A stretch of DNA of 64,000 bases from contig DASPNR010000042.1 in assembly GCA_035626395.1 (NCBI GenBank), forward strand, positions 412,484-476,483, in the 5' to 3' direction. Position numbers and translations under genes: made by a program. The notes beneath the pieces were generated by a model, which saw only the letters and a list, made by a program, of their open reading frames with translations, did not search any database and was not told the DNA's origin. Of the stretch, positions 1 through 8,364 are shown piece by piece. Origin of the DNA: Candidatus Limnocylindrales bacterium (GTDB lineage Bacteria > Desulfobacterota > Binatia > UBA1149 > CAITLU01). Position 1 is the first letter of the stretch. The number at the start of each line of letters is the position of its first letter.

Positions 1-1
1 A

Positions 2-2257
2 TACGGCAACCACCTCGGCGTCGGCTCCGGCTACGCACGCCTTGCCGGCACCAGCATGGCGGCGCCGCACGTAAGCGGCGCGGCTGCGCTCATCCTGCAG
101 CTGCATCCTTCGTACACGGTCGAGCAGGTTCGCCAGGTGCTGCGCACGTCGTCGCGCGACGTGGGGCCGGCCGGGGCCGATGCTGCTTCCGGCTACGGAC
201 TGCTCGATGCGTCTGCCGCGCTCGCTGCGCCCGAGCCGCTGGTGGCGCACATCGAGAGCCCGCGTGCCGGCGAGCTCGAAGACACCGCAGCGACCATCGA
301 GATCCGCGGCAGCGCCTACGGAGCCGGCTTCGAATCGTACACGCTCGAGCTCGGCGCGTCCGCCGAAACGCAGTGGACGGCGATCGTTGCCGATCAGGCG
401 ACGCCCGTCGTCGCCGGCACGCTCGGTGTGCTCGATGCCAGCAATCTTCTCGATGGATCCTACGTGCTGCGGCTGACGGTGCGTCGCGGCGCCGACGTCT
501 ACGTCGATCGTGTTGCCGTCACCGTCGGCAGCGCCGAGCTGACCTCGCCGCGGCCCGCCGAAGCGGTTCGCGCTTCGGGCACGCTCTCCATCGTCGGCAC
601 CGCCGCCGGCGCCGGGTTCTCCTCCTATGTCGTCGACTGGCGCCGCCCGGCCGTCGATCCCGACGTCTGGAGCACGGCCGGCATCGTCCGAACGTCGCCG
701 ACATCGCCGGTCCGCGGCGGTGTCCTGGCCACCTTCGACATGTCCGCCATCAGCGAGAGCGACCGCTACGACTTCCGCCTTCGCGTCTTCAACGCCAACG
801 GCGTCGTCGAGCGGACGCGCCAGGGAATCGCGCTGGATCCGGCGTTGCGCAGCGGCTGGCCGCAGCAGATCCAGCCGGTGGCCGATCATCAGTACCTCAC
901 CGTTGCCGACCTCGACGCCGATGGACGAAAGGAGATCCTGGTCGGCTCCGCCCGCGAAGTGCTGGTGTTCGAGCACGACGGAACGATGAAGACCGGATGG
1001 CCGCAGTCGGTAGGCGGCGGCTTTCCGTCGTCCACCACGACCGGCTCGCCGGTGGTGGCGGACATCGACGGAGATGGAGCGAGCGATGTCGTCGCCACCA
1101 ACCGCCATCAGCTCTTCGCCTGGTCTGCCGATGGCCAGAGCAAGCCGGGCTTCCCGGTTCTCACAACCGTCTACCGCGGGACGACTGCGCACCTTGCGGC
1201 CGGCGACCTGGACGGCGACGGCGACGATGAGATCCTGTGCAGCGCCGACACCGGTTCCGAGGCGTTCGACGGCGACGGCACCGTCGTGCCCGGCTGGTCG
1301 TGGGTGTCCGGCCTCAACGACAGCGCGCTAGCCGTCGGCGACGCGGCTGGCGATGCGCGCGTCGAGATCGTCTTCTACACCCGCGACGACCATCCCGGCA
1401 CGCGCCGCCGCACGCTCTCGCTGCGCGACGCCCTGCGCCTGCCGCTGCAGGGATGGCCCGTGCGGGCGCGGTCGAACTTCCTGCATCCGCGCATGGGAAT
1501 GGCCGACATGGACGGCGACGGCGCGCTCGATGTGTTCAGCCTGGCCGAGACCGCCGGATTCAAGCTGCGCGCGAGCGCTCACTCCGCCACCGGCCGGCGA
1601 ATGCCCGTCGGCAGCGCGCGGCTGCGCGATGTGTGCCAGGCCAGCGGCGCGCGCTGCGATCCTTTCTCCAACGGACTGGCCGCCTACGGCGACGTCGACG
1701 AGGACGGCCGCGCCGAGGCCTACCTGTACGCGCACACGCCGGCGCAAGCGCCGATCGGCGAAGGCTTCAATCAGTTCCTGCAGATCCGCGCCGATCGCGC
1801 GGCGACTGCGCCGGCCGCCATCCATCGCGCGTTCAACATGGAGATGGCGATGCAGTCGCTGGCCATCGGCGACATCGATGGCGACGGCGAGCAGGAATTG
1901 GTGACGGGAAGCTCCGGGTACGACGGCCTCGGCATCGTTCGCAAAGCCGTCGTGGCAGCCTCGGTGCAAGGCGACCTGCACCCGTTCTTTCCGCGCGTCG
2001 TGCCGATCCCGATCCATGGCACCGGCGATGCGCCCGAGCTGCCCGTCACCGACTTCGCGCACTTCGACGACGAGCGCTTCGCCTCGCCCGCGATCGCGGA
2101 CCTGGACGGCGATGGCTTGAAGGAAGTCGTCTGGGTCGATCCGCTCCTGATGCGCGTGTTCGTGTGGAACGTGCCCGGCGTGGCGTCGCCGGAGAAGAGC
2201 GACTGGCCGATGTATCACCACGACCCGCGCCACGGCAACGCACTCGCCGTGCCGTGA
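2..2257 (+). CDS. Subtilisin-like S8 serine protease with FG-GAP repeats, 5'-truncated
   Basis: The reading frame is open from the first bases of the window, so the start and most of the catalytic domain lie upstream. The visible 751 residues open with the end of a peptidase S8 domain. GTSMAAPHVSG at about residues 16-26 holds the catalytic Ser (residue 18), and the Asp and His of the triad are off the window. Two related Ig-like segments follow (about 80-180 and 180-275), each with an SPR...G.A.GAGF..Y pattern. About six FG-GAP/VCBS calcium-loop repeats of the D.DGDG.DE type then run from about residue 295 to 735. The C terminus is plain, with no sorting signal seen. It is probably a secreted or surface protease whose repeats form a beta-propeller. 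The stop at 2255-2257 faces a convergent gene. Confidence 0.9.
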   Translation, partial: YGNHLGVGSGYARLAGTSMAAPHVSGAAALILQLHPSYTVEQVRQVLRTSSRDVGPAGADAASGYGLLDASAALAAPEPLVAHIESPRAGELEDTAATIEIRGSAYGAGFESYTLELGASAETQWTAIVADQATPVVAGTLGVLDASNLLDGSYVLRLTVRRGADVYVDRVAVTVGSAELTSPRPAEAVRASGTLSIVGTAAGAGFSSYVVDWRRPAVDPDVWSTAGIVRTSPTSPVRGGVLATFDMSAISESDRYDFRLRVFNANGVVERTRQGIALDPALRSGWPQQIQPVADHQYLTVADLDADGRKEILVGSAREVLVFEHDGTMKTGWPQSVGGGFPSSTTTGSPVVADIDGDGASDVVATNRHQLFAWSADGQSKPGFPVLTTVYRGTTAHLAAGDLDGDGDDEILCSADTGSEAFDGDGTVVPGWSWVSGLNDSALAVGDAAGDARVEIVFYTRDDHPGTRRRTLSLRDALRLPLQGWPVRARSNFLHPRMGMADMDGDGALDVFSLAETAGFKLRASAHSATGRRMPVGSARLRDVCQASGARCDPFSNGLAAYGDVDEDGRAEAYLYAHTPAQAPIGEGFNQFLQIRADRAATAPAAIHRAFNMEMAMQSLAIGDIDGDGEQELVTGSSGYDGLGIVRKAVVAASVQGDLHPFFPRVVPIPIHGTGDAPELPVTDFAHFDDERFASPAIADLDGDGLKEVVWVDPLLMRVFVWNVPGVASPEKSDWPMYHHDPRHGNALAVP

Positions 2258-2322
2258 GTGCGGGGCGGCGTGCACTCGGCAGGCGCGGTCGGGCCACGCA
2301 ACCGCCAGCCGCGAAGGGATCG

Positions 2323-3207
2323 CTATTCGTCGGGCGTTGCGCCGGCGGCGCCGCCGAGCGGAAATCGCTCGTCGAGCCAACTCGTGACGGCCGACGCCAA
2401 GCCCGCAGGATCGTCGTGATGGATCCAGTGGCTGCCGGCGAGCGTCACCAGCGTCGCATCCGCATAGGCGAGCACGTTCGTCTGCGCCTGCCACACGCTT
2501 TCGCCGGCAACGACCAGGAGCGTCGGCAACTGCGCCGCGCGTGCCAGGATCTCGGAGGCATCGGTCCACAACACGCCGCGGCACAGCGCCGTCAGCTCGG
2601 CGCGGCCCGGCCGAAGCGACCACTTTCCGTTCTCCTGCCGCGCGAGCCCGCCAAGGAACGCCGCGGCAATGTCGTCATCCCATCGGCTGTAGCGCGGGAT
2701 CGTGCGCGCTGCCGTCGCGGCCTCCTCGGCCGAGTCGTACTCGGCGAGCTCGACGCCAAACGCCATCTCCACAAACGATTCGATGTCGACCGGCACCGCA
2801 TGCGAAGGCGAGGGATCGATCAGCACCAGACCCGCGCACAAAGCCGGATCGGAGGCGGCCATGCAGCCGGAAAGCTTGCCGCCCCAGGAATGGCCTCCAA
2901 GGACCGCGCCGCGGCCGACTTCGGTCTCGATCACTTCCCGGACGACGTCCGCGGTTTCGTAGAGGTCGTGCGTGGGACCCTGGCTGCTTGCGCCGTGCCC
3001 GGGAAGGTCCAACGCCAGCACCTGCCGGCCGGCGAGCGCACGCATGAGCGGCAGCCACGATCGCGCATTCGATCCGGCACCGTGCAGCAGAACCACGGCC
3101 GGCCCCTGGCCCGGCGATTCCAGGACACGCAGGCGCACGCCGCCCGCAGAAACGTCGTACTGTCGGATGGAACGGGGCAGGGCGGCGGAGTCCGGGATTC
3201 GGCTCAT
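2323..3207 (-). CDS. Alpha/beta-fold hydrolase
   Basis: The product is 294 residues with a standard alpha/beta hydrolase layout. An oxyanion-hole strand LLHGAGSNARSW lies at about 40-51, DLPGHG at about 67-72, and the nucleophile elbow GHSWGG has its Ser at residue 107. A late His in GSHWIHHDDP completes the likely triad. No signal peptide is seen, so it is probably cytoplasmic. The substrate cannot be told from sequence, since the family covers esterases, C-C hydrolases and haloperoxidase-like enzymes. It converges with the protease gene and is divergent from the glycosyltransferase at 3393, with about 185 bp between them that would hold both promoters. The start is an ATG at 3207 with no clear ribosome binding site. 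Confidence 0.85.
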   Translation of the reverse strand: MSRIPDSAALPRSIRQYDVSAGGVRLRVLESPGQGPAVVLLHGAGSNARSWLPLMRALAGRQVLALDLPGHGASSQGPTHDLYETADVVREVIETEVGRGAVLGGHSWGGKLSGCMAASDPALCAGLVLIDPSPSHAVPVDIESFVEMAFGVELAEYDSAEEAATAARTIPRYSRWDDDIAAAFLGGLARQENGKWSLRPGRAELTALCRGVLWTDASEILARAAQLPTLLVVAGESVWQAQTNVLAYADATLVTLAGSHWIHHDDPAGLASAVTSWLDERFPLGGAAGATPDE

Positions 3208-3392
3208 TCGGCCTTATTGCCACCTACCGGACCATTCGCGAACCGCGCAAGAGCAACGGCAGGCGGCGCCGTCTACGGCGGCCCGTGACCGGTTGACGGC
3301 TTTCTTCTACCTCGCCGCAGTTTCCTTTACTGTCCAACGGCCATGCACTGCATGACATCAGGCGTCACCAGGCCTTTCGTCAGTCGCGCTCC

Positions 3393-4913
3393 ATGAGAGT
3401 GGCGGTGCTGACGGCGCGCGTTCCATTTGCGGCGGCGGCAGCGGCGGCTCTGATCGTGCTCGGCGTCGGCCTGCGCCTGCGACAGCTGTGCACGTGGCGC
3501 TCGTTGTGGATGGACGAGGCCATGCTTGCCGTCAATGTCGTGGAACGATCCGCCGCGGCGCTGGCGCAGCCGTTGGAATACAACCAGGGTGCGCCGCTGG
3601 GCTTTCTGCTCATGCAGAAGGCGGCCGTGCTCATGCTGGGACTTCAGGATTGGACGCTGAGGCTTCTTCCGTTTGCAGCGTCGGTCGTGGCGCTGGTGCT
3701 GATGGCGCGGGTTGCCACTTCGTGGCTGGGCGGTGCAGGCTTGCTTGCCGTTGGGCTGCTGGCGGTGGGCACGCCGGTGGTCGAGTATTCCACCGAAGCC
3801 AAACAATATGCCGTCGACGTCGCCGCTGCGCTGGCGCTGCTGTGGGCGACAATGCCGTGGCTGGACGGCGAGCGGTGGCGACACGCGACCACGCCGCCAA
3901 CCTGGTCGAGGAGGTGGGTCGTCGTGCCCGTCGGTGCCATCGCGGTGTGGTGCTCCCATCCCGCGGCATTCGGCTTGTGCGGCACTGCCGCGGTGGTCAT
4001 CGCCGCCGCGGCACGGCAGCGAAGGGCGTTGCCGATTGCCGTAGCCGCGATTACGACCTGGGCGGCATCGGCGGCGCTTCTTTACTGGCTGTCCCTGGAG
4101 ACCCTCGCGAGCAATTCCGCCTTACTGCAATACTGGCGAGGCGCGTTCTGGCCCGCCGGCGAGGCGGGTTCGCTGTCGTGGCTGCGCGATGCCGTGCGCG
4201 CGTTCATCGCTCAGGTCGGTGCGCTACAGCCGGCTTCCTGGGCCGCAGGCCTCGCCGTCGTCGGCGTCGCGTCCCAGGTCCGGCGATCGCCGCCGATTGC
4301 GATGCTTTTCACCGCCCCACTGCTTGCAGCCGTTGTGGCGTCGGCAGCAGGCAAGTATCCCTTCAGCGGCAGGCTCCTCCTGTTCGCAGTGCCATGCCTG
4401 TACCTGGCGGTCGCTGCAGGAGTGCGCGCTCTCGCCTCGGCCGCTGCCCGCGCGCACCGTGCGGCAGGCGTCGCGGTCGCCGCGTCGCTCACCGTTGTGG
4501 TCCTGTATTCGCCCGTCGGCGGCGCGTTGCGCAGCGCGTTGCAGCCGCGTGCGCCCGAAGACCTGCGGCCGGCTCTCGAGCATCTGCTGCGCCGCCTGGA
4601 GAGCAGTGATCGCGTCTACGTCTACTATGGAGCGAAGCCCGCATTCCGGTTCTACGCGCACGCTCTGCCCTTGCCGAAGGACGGTGTTGCTCTGGGTCGT
4701 GCCCATCGCGGCGATCCGGCGGCTTACGCTGGAGAGCTGGACGCGGCGGCACCGCAGGGACGTCTATGGCTGGTCTTCGCCCACGAATGTCCGACCTGCG
4801 CTGTCCCGGAGCGCTCCGTCCTGATCCGACACCTCGAGGCACGAGGACGCCGCCTGGACGCATACGAGACCAACGGTGCCGGTGTCTATCTCTACGAGAT
4901 CGAGAAGCGGTGA
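3393..4913 (+). CDS. GT39-like polytopic membrane glycosyltransferase
   Basis: This 506-residue protein is strongly hydrophobic with roughly ten predicted membrane segments. After the first helix comes LWMDEAM (Asp41-Glu42), the acidic pair in the first periplasmic loop typical of lipid-phosphate-sugar-dependent PMT/ArnT-type (GT39/GT83) transferases. A second conserved-looking stretch, STEAKQYAVDV, follows the third or fourth helix, as in family members. The C-terminal third (from about residue 390) is a soluble domain. It probably moves a sugar from a polyprenyl-phosphate donor to a protein, lipid or glycan on the outer face of the inner membrane. Acceptor and donor are unknown. The stop is 9 bp from the small reading frame at 4923. 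Confidence 0.75.
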   Translation: MRVAVLTARVPFAAAAAAALIVLGVGLRLRQLCTWRSLWMDEAMLAVNVVERSAAALAQPLEYNQGAPLGFLLMQKAAVLMLGLQDWTLRLLPFAASVVALVLMARVATSWLGGAGLLAVGLLAVGTPVVEYSTEAKQYAVDVAAALALLWATMPWLDGERWRHATTPPTWSRRWVVVPVGAIAVWCSHPAAFGLCGTAAVVIAAAARQRRALPIAVAAITTWAASAALLYWLSLETLASNSALLQYWRGAFWPAGEAGSLSWLRDAVRAFIAQVGALQPASWAAGLAVVGVASQVRRSPPIAMLFTAPLLAAVVASAAGKYPFSGRLLLFAVPCLYLAVAAGVRALASAAARAHRAAGVAVAASLTVVVLYSPVGGALRSALQPRAPEDLRPALEHLLRRLESSDRVYVYYGAKPAFRFYAHALPLPKDGVALGRAHRGDPAAYAGELDAAAPQGRLWLVFAHECPTCAVPERSVLIRHLEARGRRLDAYETNGAGVYLYEIEKR

Positions 4914-4922
4914 GATCATCGT

Positions 4923-5042
4923 ATGAGCTCGATGGTGCTCAAAAAAATCGCGGCGGCGTCCTTCGTTCTTGCGCTCCTGATATCCGTGTGCGGGCTTCTC
5001 CATCGTCTCGACCGCTATCCAGCGCATATGGATTTCGACTAA
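4923..5042 (+). pseudogene. Possible truncated N-terminus of a second GT39-like transferase
   Basis: A 39-residue frame starts 9 bp after the glycosyltransferase stop. It has a short basic N terminus, one hydrophobic helix (about residues 8-24), then RYPAHMDFD and a stop. The pattern of helix followed by an MD.D end resembles the N terminus of the upstream GT39-like protein, which reads helix, then LWMDEA. It may be the remnant of a duplicated transferase cut just before its acidic motif, or simply a small membrane protein. The ribosome binding site is weak (a purine run near 4905-4914). Confidence is low either way. Confidence 0.3.
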
Positions 5043-5094
5043 CTGACGCCGTCTCAGGCGTGACGTCGGCCGGTGTGGCGGAGCGGGATCCGTC

Positions 5095-5919
5095 TTACAG
5101 GTCCACCAGCTCGAACGTCGCCAGCGGCTCGCCGAGGAAAAGCGGGGCGAGCTCCTCCAGTCGCGAGGTATCGGTGGCGAAGCAGTGAAGCTCGCCGCGG
5201 CCGGCGCCGCCATGATCGCCGCTGAGCGTCTGCCGCGCCGCCTCGGCCATCGCCGTGGCCGAATCGACGACGGCGACTTCGCGATCGGCGATCTCGCGCG
5301 CCGTACGCGCGAGCACAGGCTGCAGCAGCGGGTAGTGCGTGCAGCCGAGCACGAGCGTGTCCATCTGCGCATCGCGCGCGAAGAGCTGCGTCAGGTATCG
5401 CCTGGCCACGGCGGCGGCCACCTCGTCCTCACTCCATCCCTCTTCGGCCAGCGGCACCAGCAGCGGGCAAGCCAGCGAGGTCACGCGCGTGTCGGCGTCG
5501 CGCTGAGCGATGGCCTTCTCATAGGCGCCCGAGCGCACCGTTGCCAGGGTCCCGATGACGCCGATGTGTCCATTGCGCGATGCAGCCAGCGCGCTGAAGG
5601 CGCCTGGCTCGACGGCGCCGATGACGGGTACGGGGCTGGCCGCAATCAGCGCCGGCAGCGCCGTGGCGGAGGCGGTGTTGCACGCGATCATCACCAGCTT
5701 GACATCACGGTCGAGCAGGAAGCGCTGGCACGACAGCGCGTAGCGCTCGACGGTCCGCGCACTCTTGCTGCCGTAGGGCACCCGCGCCGTGTCGCCGAGA
5801 TAGACGATGTCCTGCTCCGGGAGCGCGCGTCGAAGCGCGCGCACGACGGTCAGGCCGCCGACGCCCGAGTCGAAGACGCCGATGGGACGGGCGTTGCGAG
5901 GCGGGATGGGATCACTCAT
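5095..5919 (-). CDS. murI: Glutamate racemase
   Basis: It interconverts L- and D-glutamate to supply D-Glu for peptidoglycan, in the cytoplasm. The protein is 274 residues, normal for the family. Motifs in order are IGVFDSGVGGLTV (catalytic Asp), YLGDTARVPYGSKS, CNTASATALP (first catalytic Cys) and LGCTHYPLL (second catalytic Cys and adjacent His). The ATG at 5919 is preferred. An in-frame start 13 codons upstream (5958) would add a Cys/Arg-rich stretch not expected in MurI. The gene is divergent from lnt, leaving a very short shared promoter region. Confidence 0.95.
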   Translation of the reverse strand: MSDPIPPRNARPIGVFDSGVGGLTVVRALRRALPEQDIVYLGDTARVPYGSKSARTVERYALSCQRFLLDRDVKLVMIACNTASATALPALIAASPVPVIGAVEPGAFSALAASRNGHIGVIGTLATVRSGAYEKAIAQRDADTRVTSLACPLLVPLAEEGWSEDEVAAAVARRYLTQLFARDAQMDTLVLGCTHYPLLQPVLARTAREIADREVAVVDSATAMAEAARQTLSGDHGGAGRGELHCFATDTSRLEELAPLFLGEPLATFELVDL

Positions 5920-5983
5920 TCTGCAGGTGCCAGGGCGGCAACGAACGCCGCAAGACAACGGCTAGCTTGCACGCTGGGCCGGT

Positions 5984-6055
5984 GCCAGCAAGACGTGGTG
6001 CCGTCATGCGGACGGCGGCGCCGGCAAGACGTGGTGCGATGATGCAGGCGGCGGC
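5984..6055 (+). repeat. Two tandem 36-bp units at the lnt 5' end
   Basis: Units 5984-6019 and 6020-6055 differ at about six of 36 positions. Each contains a candidate lnt start codon at the same place (6006 and 6042). If translated from upstream, they give a repeated PARRGA-x-M peptide. A weaker third RRG echo follows. Confidence 0.7.
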
Positions 6056-7682
6056 CGCAATCCGACGCGGGACGAGGAACGGCGCTCCGGCGCCCGGGGC
6101 GCCTGAGCCCGGTCATCGAAGCGCGCCCACGGCGCGCACGGCGACGGTGCTGGCAGTCCTCGCGCTCCTGTTCTCCGGCGTGGTCCAGGCCGCCATTTCG
6201 CCGCCATGGAACCTGCTCGTGCTGCATCCGGTGGCCTGGGTGCCGGCAATGTGGGTCATTCGCCGGCTGCGCGGTGGCAGTGCCCTGATGGCGGGCTGGC
6301 TGGTGGGCATGTCCGCCAACCTGACGATCTTCTACTGGCTGCCCGGAACGATGATCCGTTTCGGCGACCTGCCGCTGCCGGCCGCGCTCGCCGCGTGGCT
6401 GCTCTTCGGCGCGGCGATGGGCTTCTACGCTGCAATCTTCGCGTGGGGCTTCGGCCGCATCCGCGCAGCCGCGGGCATGATGTGGCCGGTGGCGATCGCG
6501 GCGTGGTTCTGCGCGCTCGAGTTCCTGAACCCGCAGATCTTCGGCTACCTGCAAGGGCACGCGTGGTACCAGGTGCCCGAGGTCTTCCTCCTCAGTGCCG
6601 TTACCGGCGTCAGCGGCGTCAGCTTCCTGGTGATGTCGTGCAATGCAGTGGTGCTGCAGGGGCTGGAGGCTTTCCACGAGCGCCGCCTCCCGATCCGGTC
6701 GTTCGGCGTGAACGCGGCGGTGCTCGCGATCTTCTGCGCAGCTGCGGTGATGTATTCGCACACGCGTCTGCAGCGCATCGCCGAGGCCGAGCAGCGGGCG
6801 CCGGTGCTGACCGTGGCCGTGATTCAGCCCGATCACACCATCGAGCGGCGCCGCGAGCTCTCGCGCATGAAGCGCGACGCCTTCGCGCGCGACCTCGTGG
6901 CGTTGTCGCAGAAGGCGATCGCCGAGGCCGGCGGACGCAAGATCGACGTCTTCGTATGGCCCGAGGGTGCGCTCCCGACCGATCCGTCGCAGCCGGAGAA
7001 CCGCGTCGTTCTCGATTTCGTCCGCGCAACGGGCGCCGAGGTATGGACCGGCGGCAATCACGAAGAGGGACGCGGCGGGTCCGAGCACAACTCGGCCTTC
7101 CGAATCCATCCCCCCGGCCAGATCGACCGGCGCTACGACAAGAACATCCTGGTTCCCTTCGGCGAGTACGTGCCGCTGCGCGACGTCATTCCCGGCTTCG
7201 ACCGCATCCGCACCGTCGGAAGCTTCGAGCCGGGGGTCGAGGTGCCTGCCTACGAGTCCGGCCCGGCGCGCTTCGTCTTCTCGATCTGCTATGAGGCGAT
7301 TCATGCCGGCTTCGTGCGTAGCAGCCTGCGGCCGGACACCAACCTGCTGGTCAACGTCACCGTCGATGCCTGGTACGGCGACAGCTCCGAGCAGAGTCAG
7401 CATCTGATGCTGGCGGCGGCACAGTCGGCGACACACGGCATTCCGCTGGTGCGCTCGACGACGACGGGAATCAGCGCGATCACCGACGCGCGCGGTGTGC
7501 TGGTTGCTCGGAGCGGAAAGTTCACGCGCGAAGCACTCGTGCGGGAGGTGCGGCCGCTGCGCGTGCCCGCGCCTTACACGCGGTGGGGGGAGTGGCTTGC
7601 GTGGCTCTGCGTCGCGGCGAGCGTGCTTCTGCTCGCCGCGACGTTGCGCCTACGGCAGGCCGTTCAGTTCTCGTCGAGCTGA
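6006..7682 (+). CDS. lnt: Apolipoprotein N-acyltransferase
   Basis: It transfers an acyl chain from phospholipid to the N-terminal Cys of lipoproteins in the inner membrane, the last step of lipoprotein maturation. From the ATG at 6006 it has 558 residues. The N-terminal half has about six membrane helices. The C-terminal nitrilase-like domain shows the expected catalytic residues: Glu in VWPEGALP, Lys in KNILVPFGEYVPLRD and Cys in FSICYEAIH. A final helix lies near the C terminus. The start is uncertain: TTG at 5967, ATG at 6006 and ATGs at 6039/6042 are all in frame, and the last two lie in a duplicated 36-bp unit. It supports a diderm cell. The 3' end overlaps the convergent HicB-like gene. 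Confidence 0.93.
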   Translation: MRTAAPARRGAMMQAAAAIRRGTRNGAPAPGAPEPGHRSAPTARTATVLAVLALLFSGVVQAAISPPWNLLVLHPVAWVPAMWVIRRLRGGSALMAGWLVGMSANLTIFYWLPGTMIRFGDLPLPAALAAWLLFGAAMGFYAAIFAWGFGRIRAAAGMMWPVAIAAWFCALEFLNPQIFGYLQGHAWYQVPEVFLLSAVTGVSGVSFLVMSCNAVVLQGLEAFHERRLPIRSFGVNAAVLAIFCAAAVMYSHTRLQRIAEAEQRAPVLTVAVIQPDHTIERRRELSRMKRDAFARDLVALSQKAIAEAGGRKIDVFVWPEGALPTDPSQPENRVVLDFVRATGAEVWTGGNHEEGRGGSEHNSAFRIHPPGQIDRRYDKNILVPFGEYVPLRDVIPGFDRIRTVGSFEPGVEVPAYESGPARFVFSICYEAIHAGFVRSSLRPDTNLLVNVTVDAWYGDSSEQSQHLMLAAAQSATHGIPLVRSTTTGISAITDARGVLVARSGKFTREALVREVRPLRVPAPYTRWGEWLAWLCVAASVLLLAATLRLRQAVQFSSS

Positions 7683-7843
7683 CGATCCATGTTGAGGAAG
7701 TACGGCGTCAGCACGTCCTGGAGATTGGAGAGGGTCTCTTCGAGGGTGGTGCCGTAGATGCCGGTGCCCGGCATCTCTTCGATGAACGCGATGTAGCCAC
7801 CCGAAACCTTCTGCACGACGGCGGTAAAGTCGTTCTGGATCAT
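7664..7843 (-). CDS. Short HicB-like (UPF0150) protein, orphan
   Basis: The product is 59 residues. Its single domain fits the HicB partial RNase-H-like fold: GGYIAFIEEMPGTGIYG followed by TTLEETLSNLQDVL. A DNA-binding tail of the kind found on HicB antitoxins is absent, and no HicA toxin gene is seen on either side. The ATG at 7843 is chosen because a perfect AAGGAG (7852-7857) lies 8 nt upstream. The in-frame GTG at 7850-7852 overlaps that site. The last 19 bp overlap the end of lnt on the other strand. Stand-alone HicB-like proteins are common and their role is mostly unknown, so a toxin-antitoxin role is not supported here. Confidence 0.75.
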   Translation of the reverse strand: MIQNDFTAVVQKVSGGYIAFIEEMPGTGIYGTTLEETLSNLQDVLTPYFLNMDRQLDEN

Positions 7844-7851
7844 GGCTGTCA

Positions 7852-7857
7852 CTCCTT
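7852..7857 (-). promoter_or_regulatory. Ribosome binding site deciding the HicB-like start
   Basis: AAGGAG reads on the minus strand 8 nt before the ATG at 7843 and overlaps the alternative GTG, so it selects the ATG. Confidence 0.7.
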
Positions 7858-8297
7858 CTCACAGCTCAGGGGCCGCCTTCGTGCCGGCCCTCTTCATGTC
7901 TCGAAGCGTAACGAGCCGTGGTCCCGCCTACCATGTCCTTTTGCGATTTCTTGCAAGGAATTTCATTGCAAACACGCCAGCCCTGGCTGCGGGTCAATCG
8001 GTCTAAGTATCGGACAGCACGCGATTATCGACGGAAACCGCGTCTCGTGGGGTGGCCGGAGGCTCGCAGCTTTGCACTGCAAAAACGGCCTCGCTTCGGC
8101 GCACGATGACCGGCGCAGCACTCTAGCACGCGTGCGAGAGTGGCGGCGCGCGCCTTCCGGAGCCGCCCCGCGCGCCGGAGCGCGAGCCTCCGCCCTCGCA
8201 CGGCATCGCCACCGCGGCCTGGTCCTGCGGCGGCGCCTTCGGCACGAGCGCGCCAGAACGCGAACCTCCGCGATCGAACGAATGGCTATCGGGATCG
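7858..8297. other. Intergenic region without recognised genes
   Basis: No convincing gene lies here on either strand. It includes two near-identical 22-nt direct repeats (8170-8191 and 8248-8269, three mismatches) just beyond the inverted repeat that follows ahpC. The part next to the HicB-like gene should hold that gene's promoter, but no clear -35/-10 pair could be picked. Confidence 0.5.
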
Positions 8298-8353
8298 GGT
8301 CCTGAGCGTACGGTATCCAACCCCGATCGGGCCGATACCGTCGCTCCAGGACC
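8298..8353 (-). terminator. Large imperfect stem-loop downstream of ahpC
   Basis: Arms 8298-8317 and 8334-8353 pair over about 19 of 20 positions, with one bulge on each side. The 16-nt loop itself holds the palindrome CCCGATCGGG (8322-8331). It starts 11 bp after the ahpC stop on the minus strand. No T-run follows, so it may act as a factor-dependent terminator or an mRNA 3' stabiliser rather than a classic intrinsic terminator. Confidence 0.55.
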
Positions 8354-8364
8354 GCACCTGGCCC

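Noticed and set aside
5916..7436. Long minus-strand frame opposite lnt
   Set aside because: His/Arg/Glu-rich shadow translation with no domain; lnt has complete catalytic residues.
8298..8353. Mobile-element end or attachment site for the inverted repeat
   Set aside because: No flanking target duplication, integrase or transposase lies nearby, and the position right after ahpC suits an RNA 3' end.
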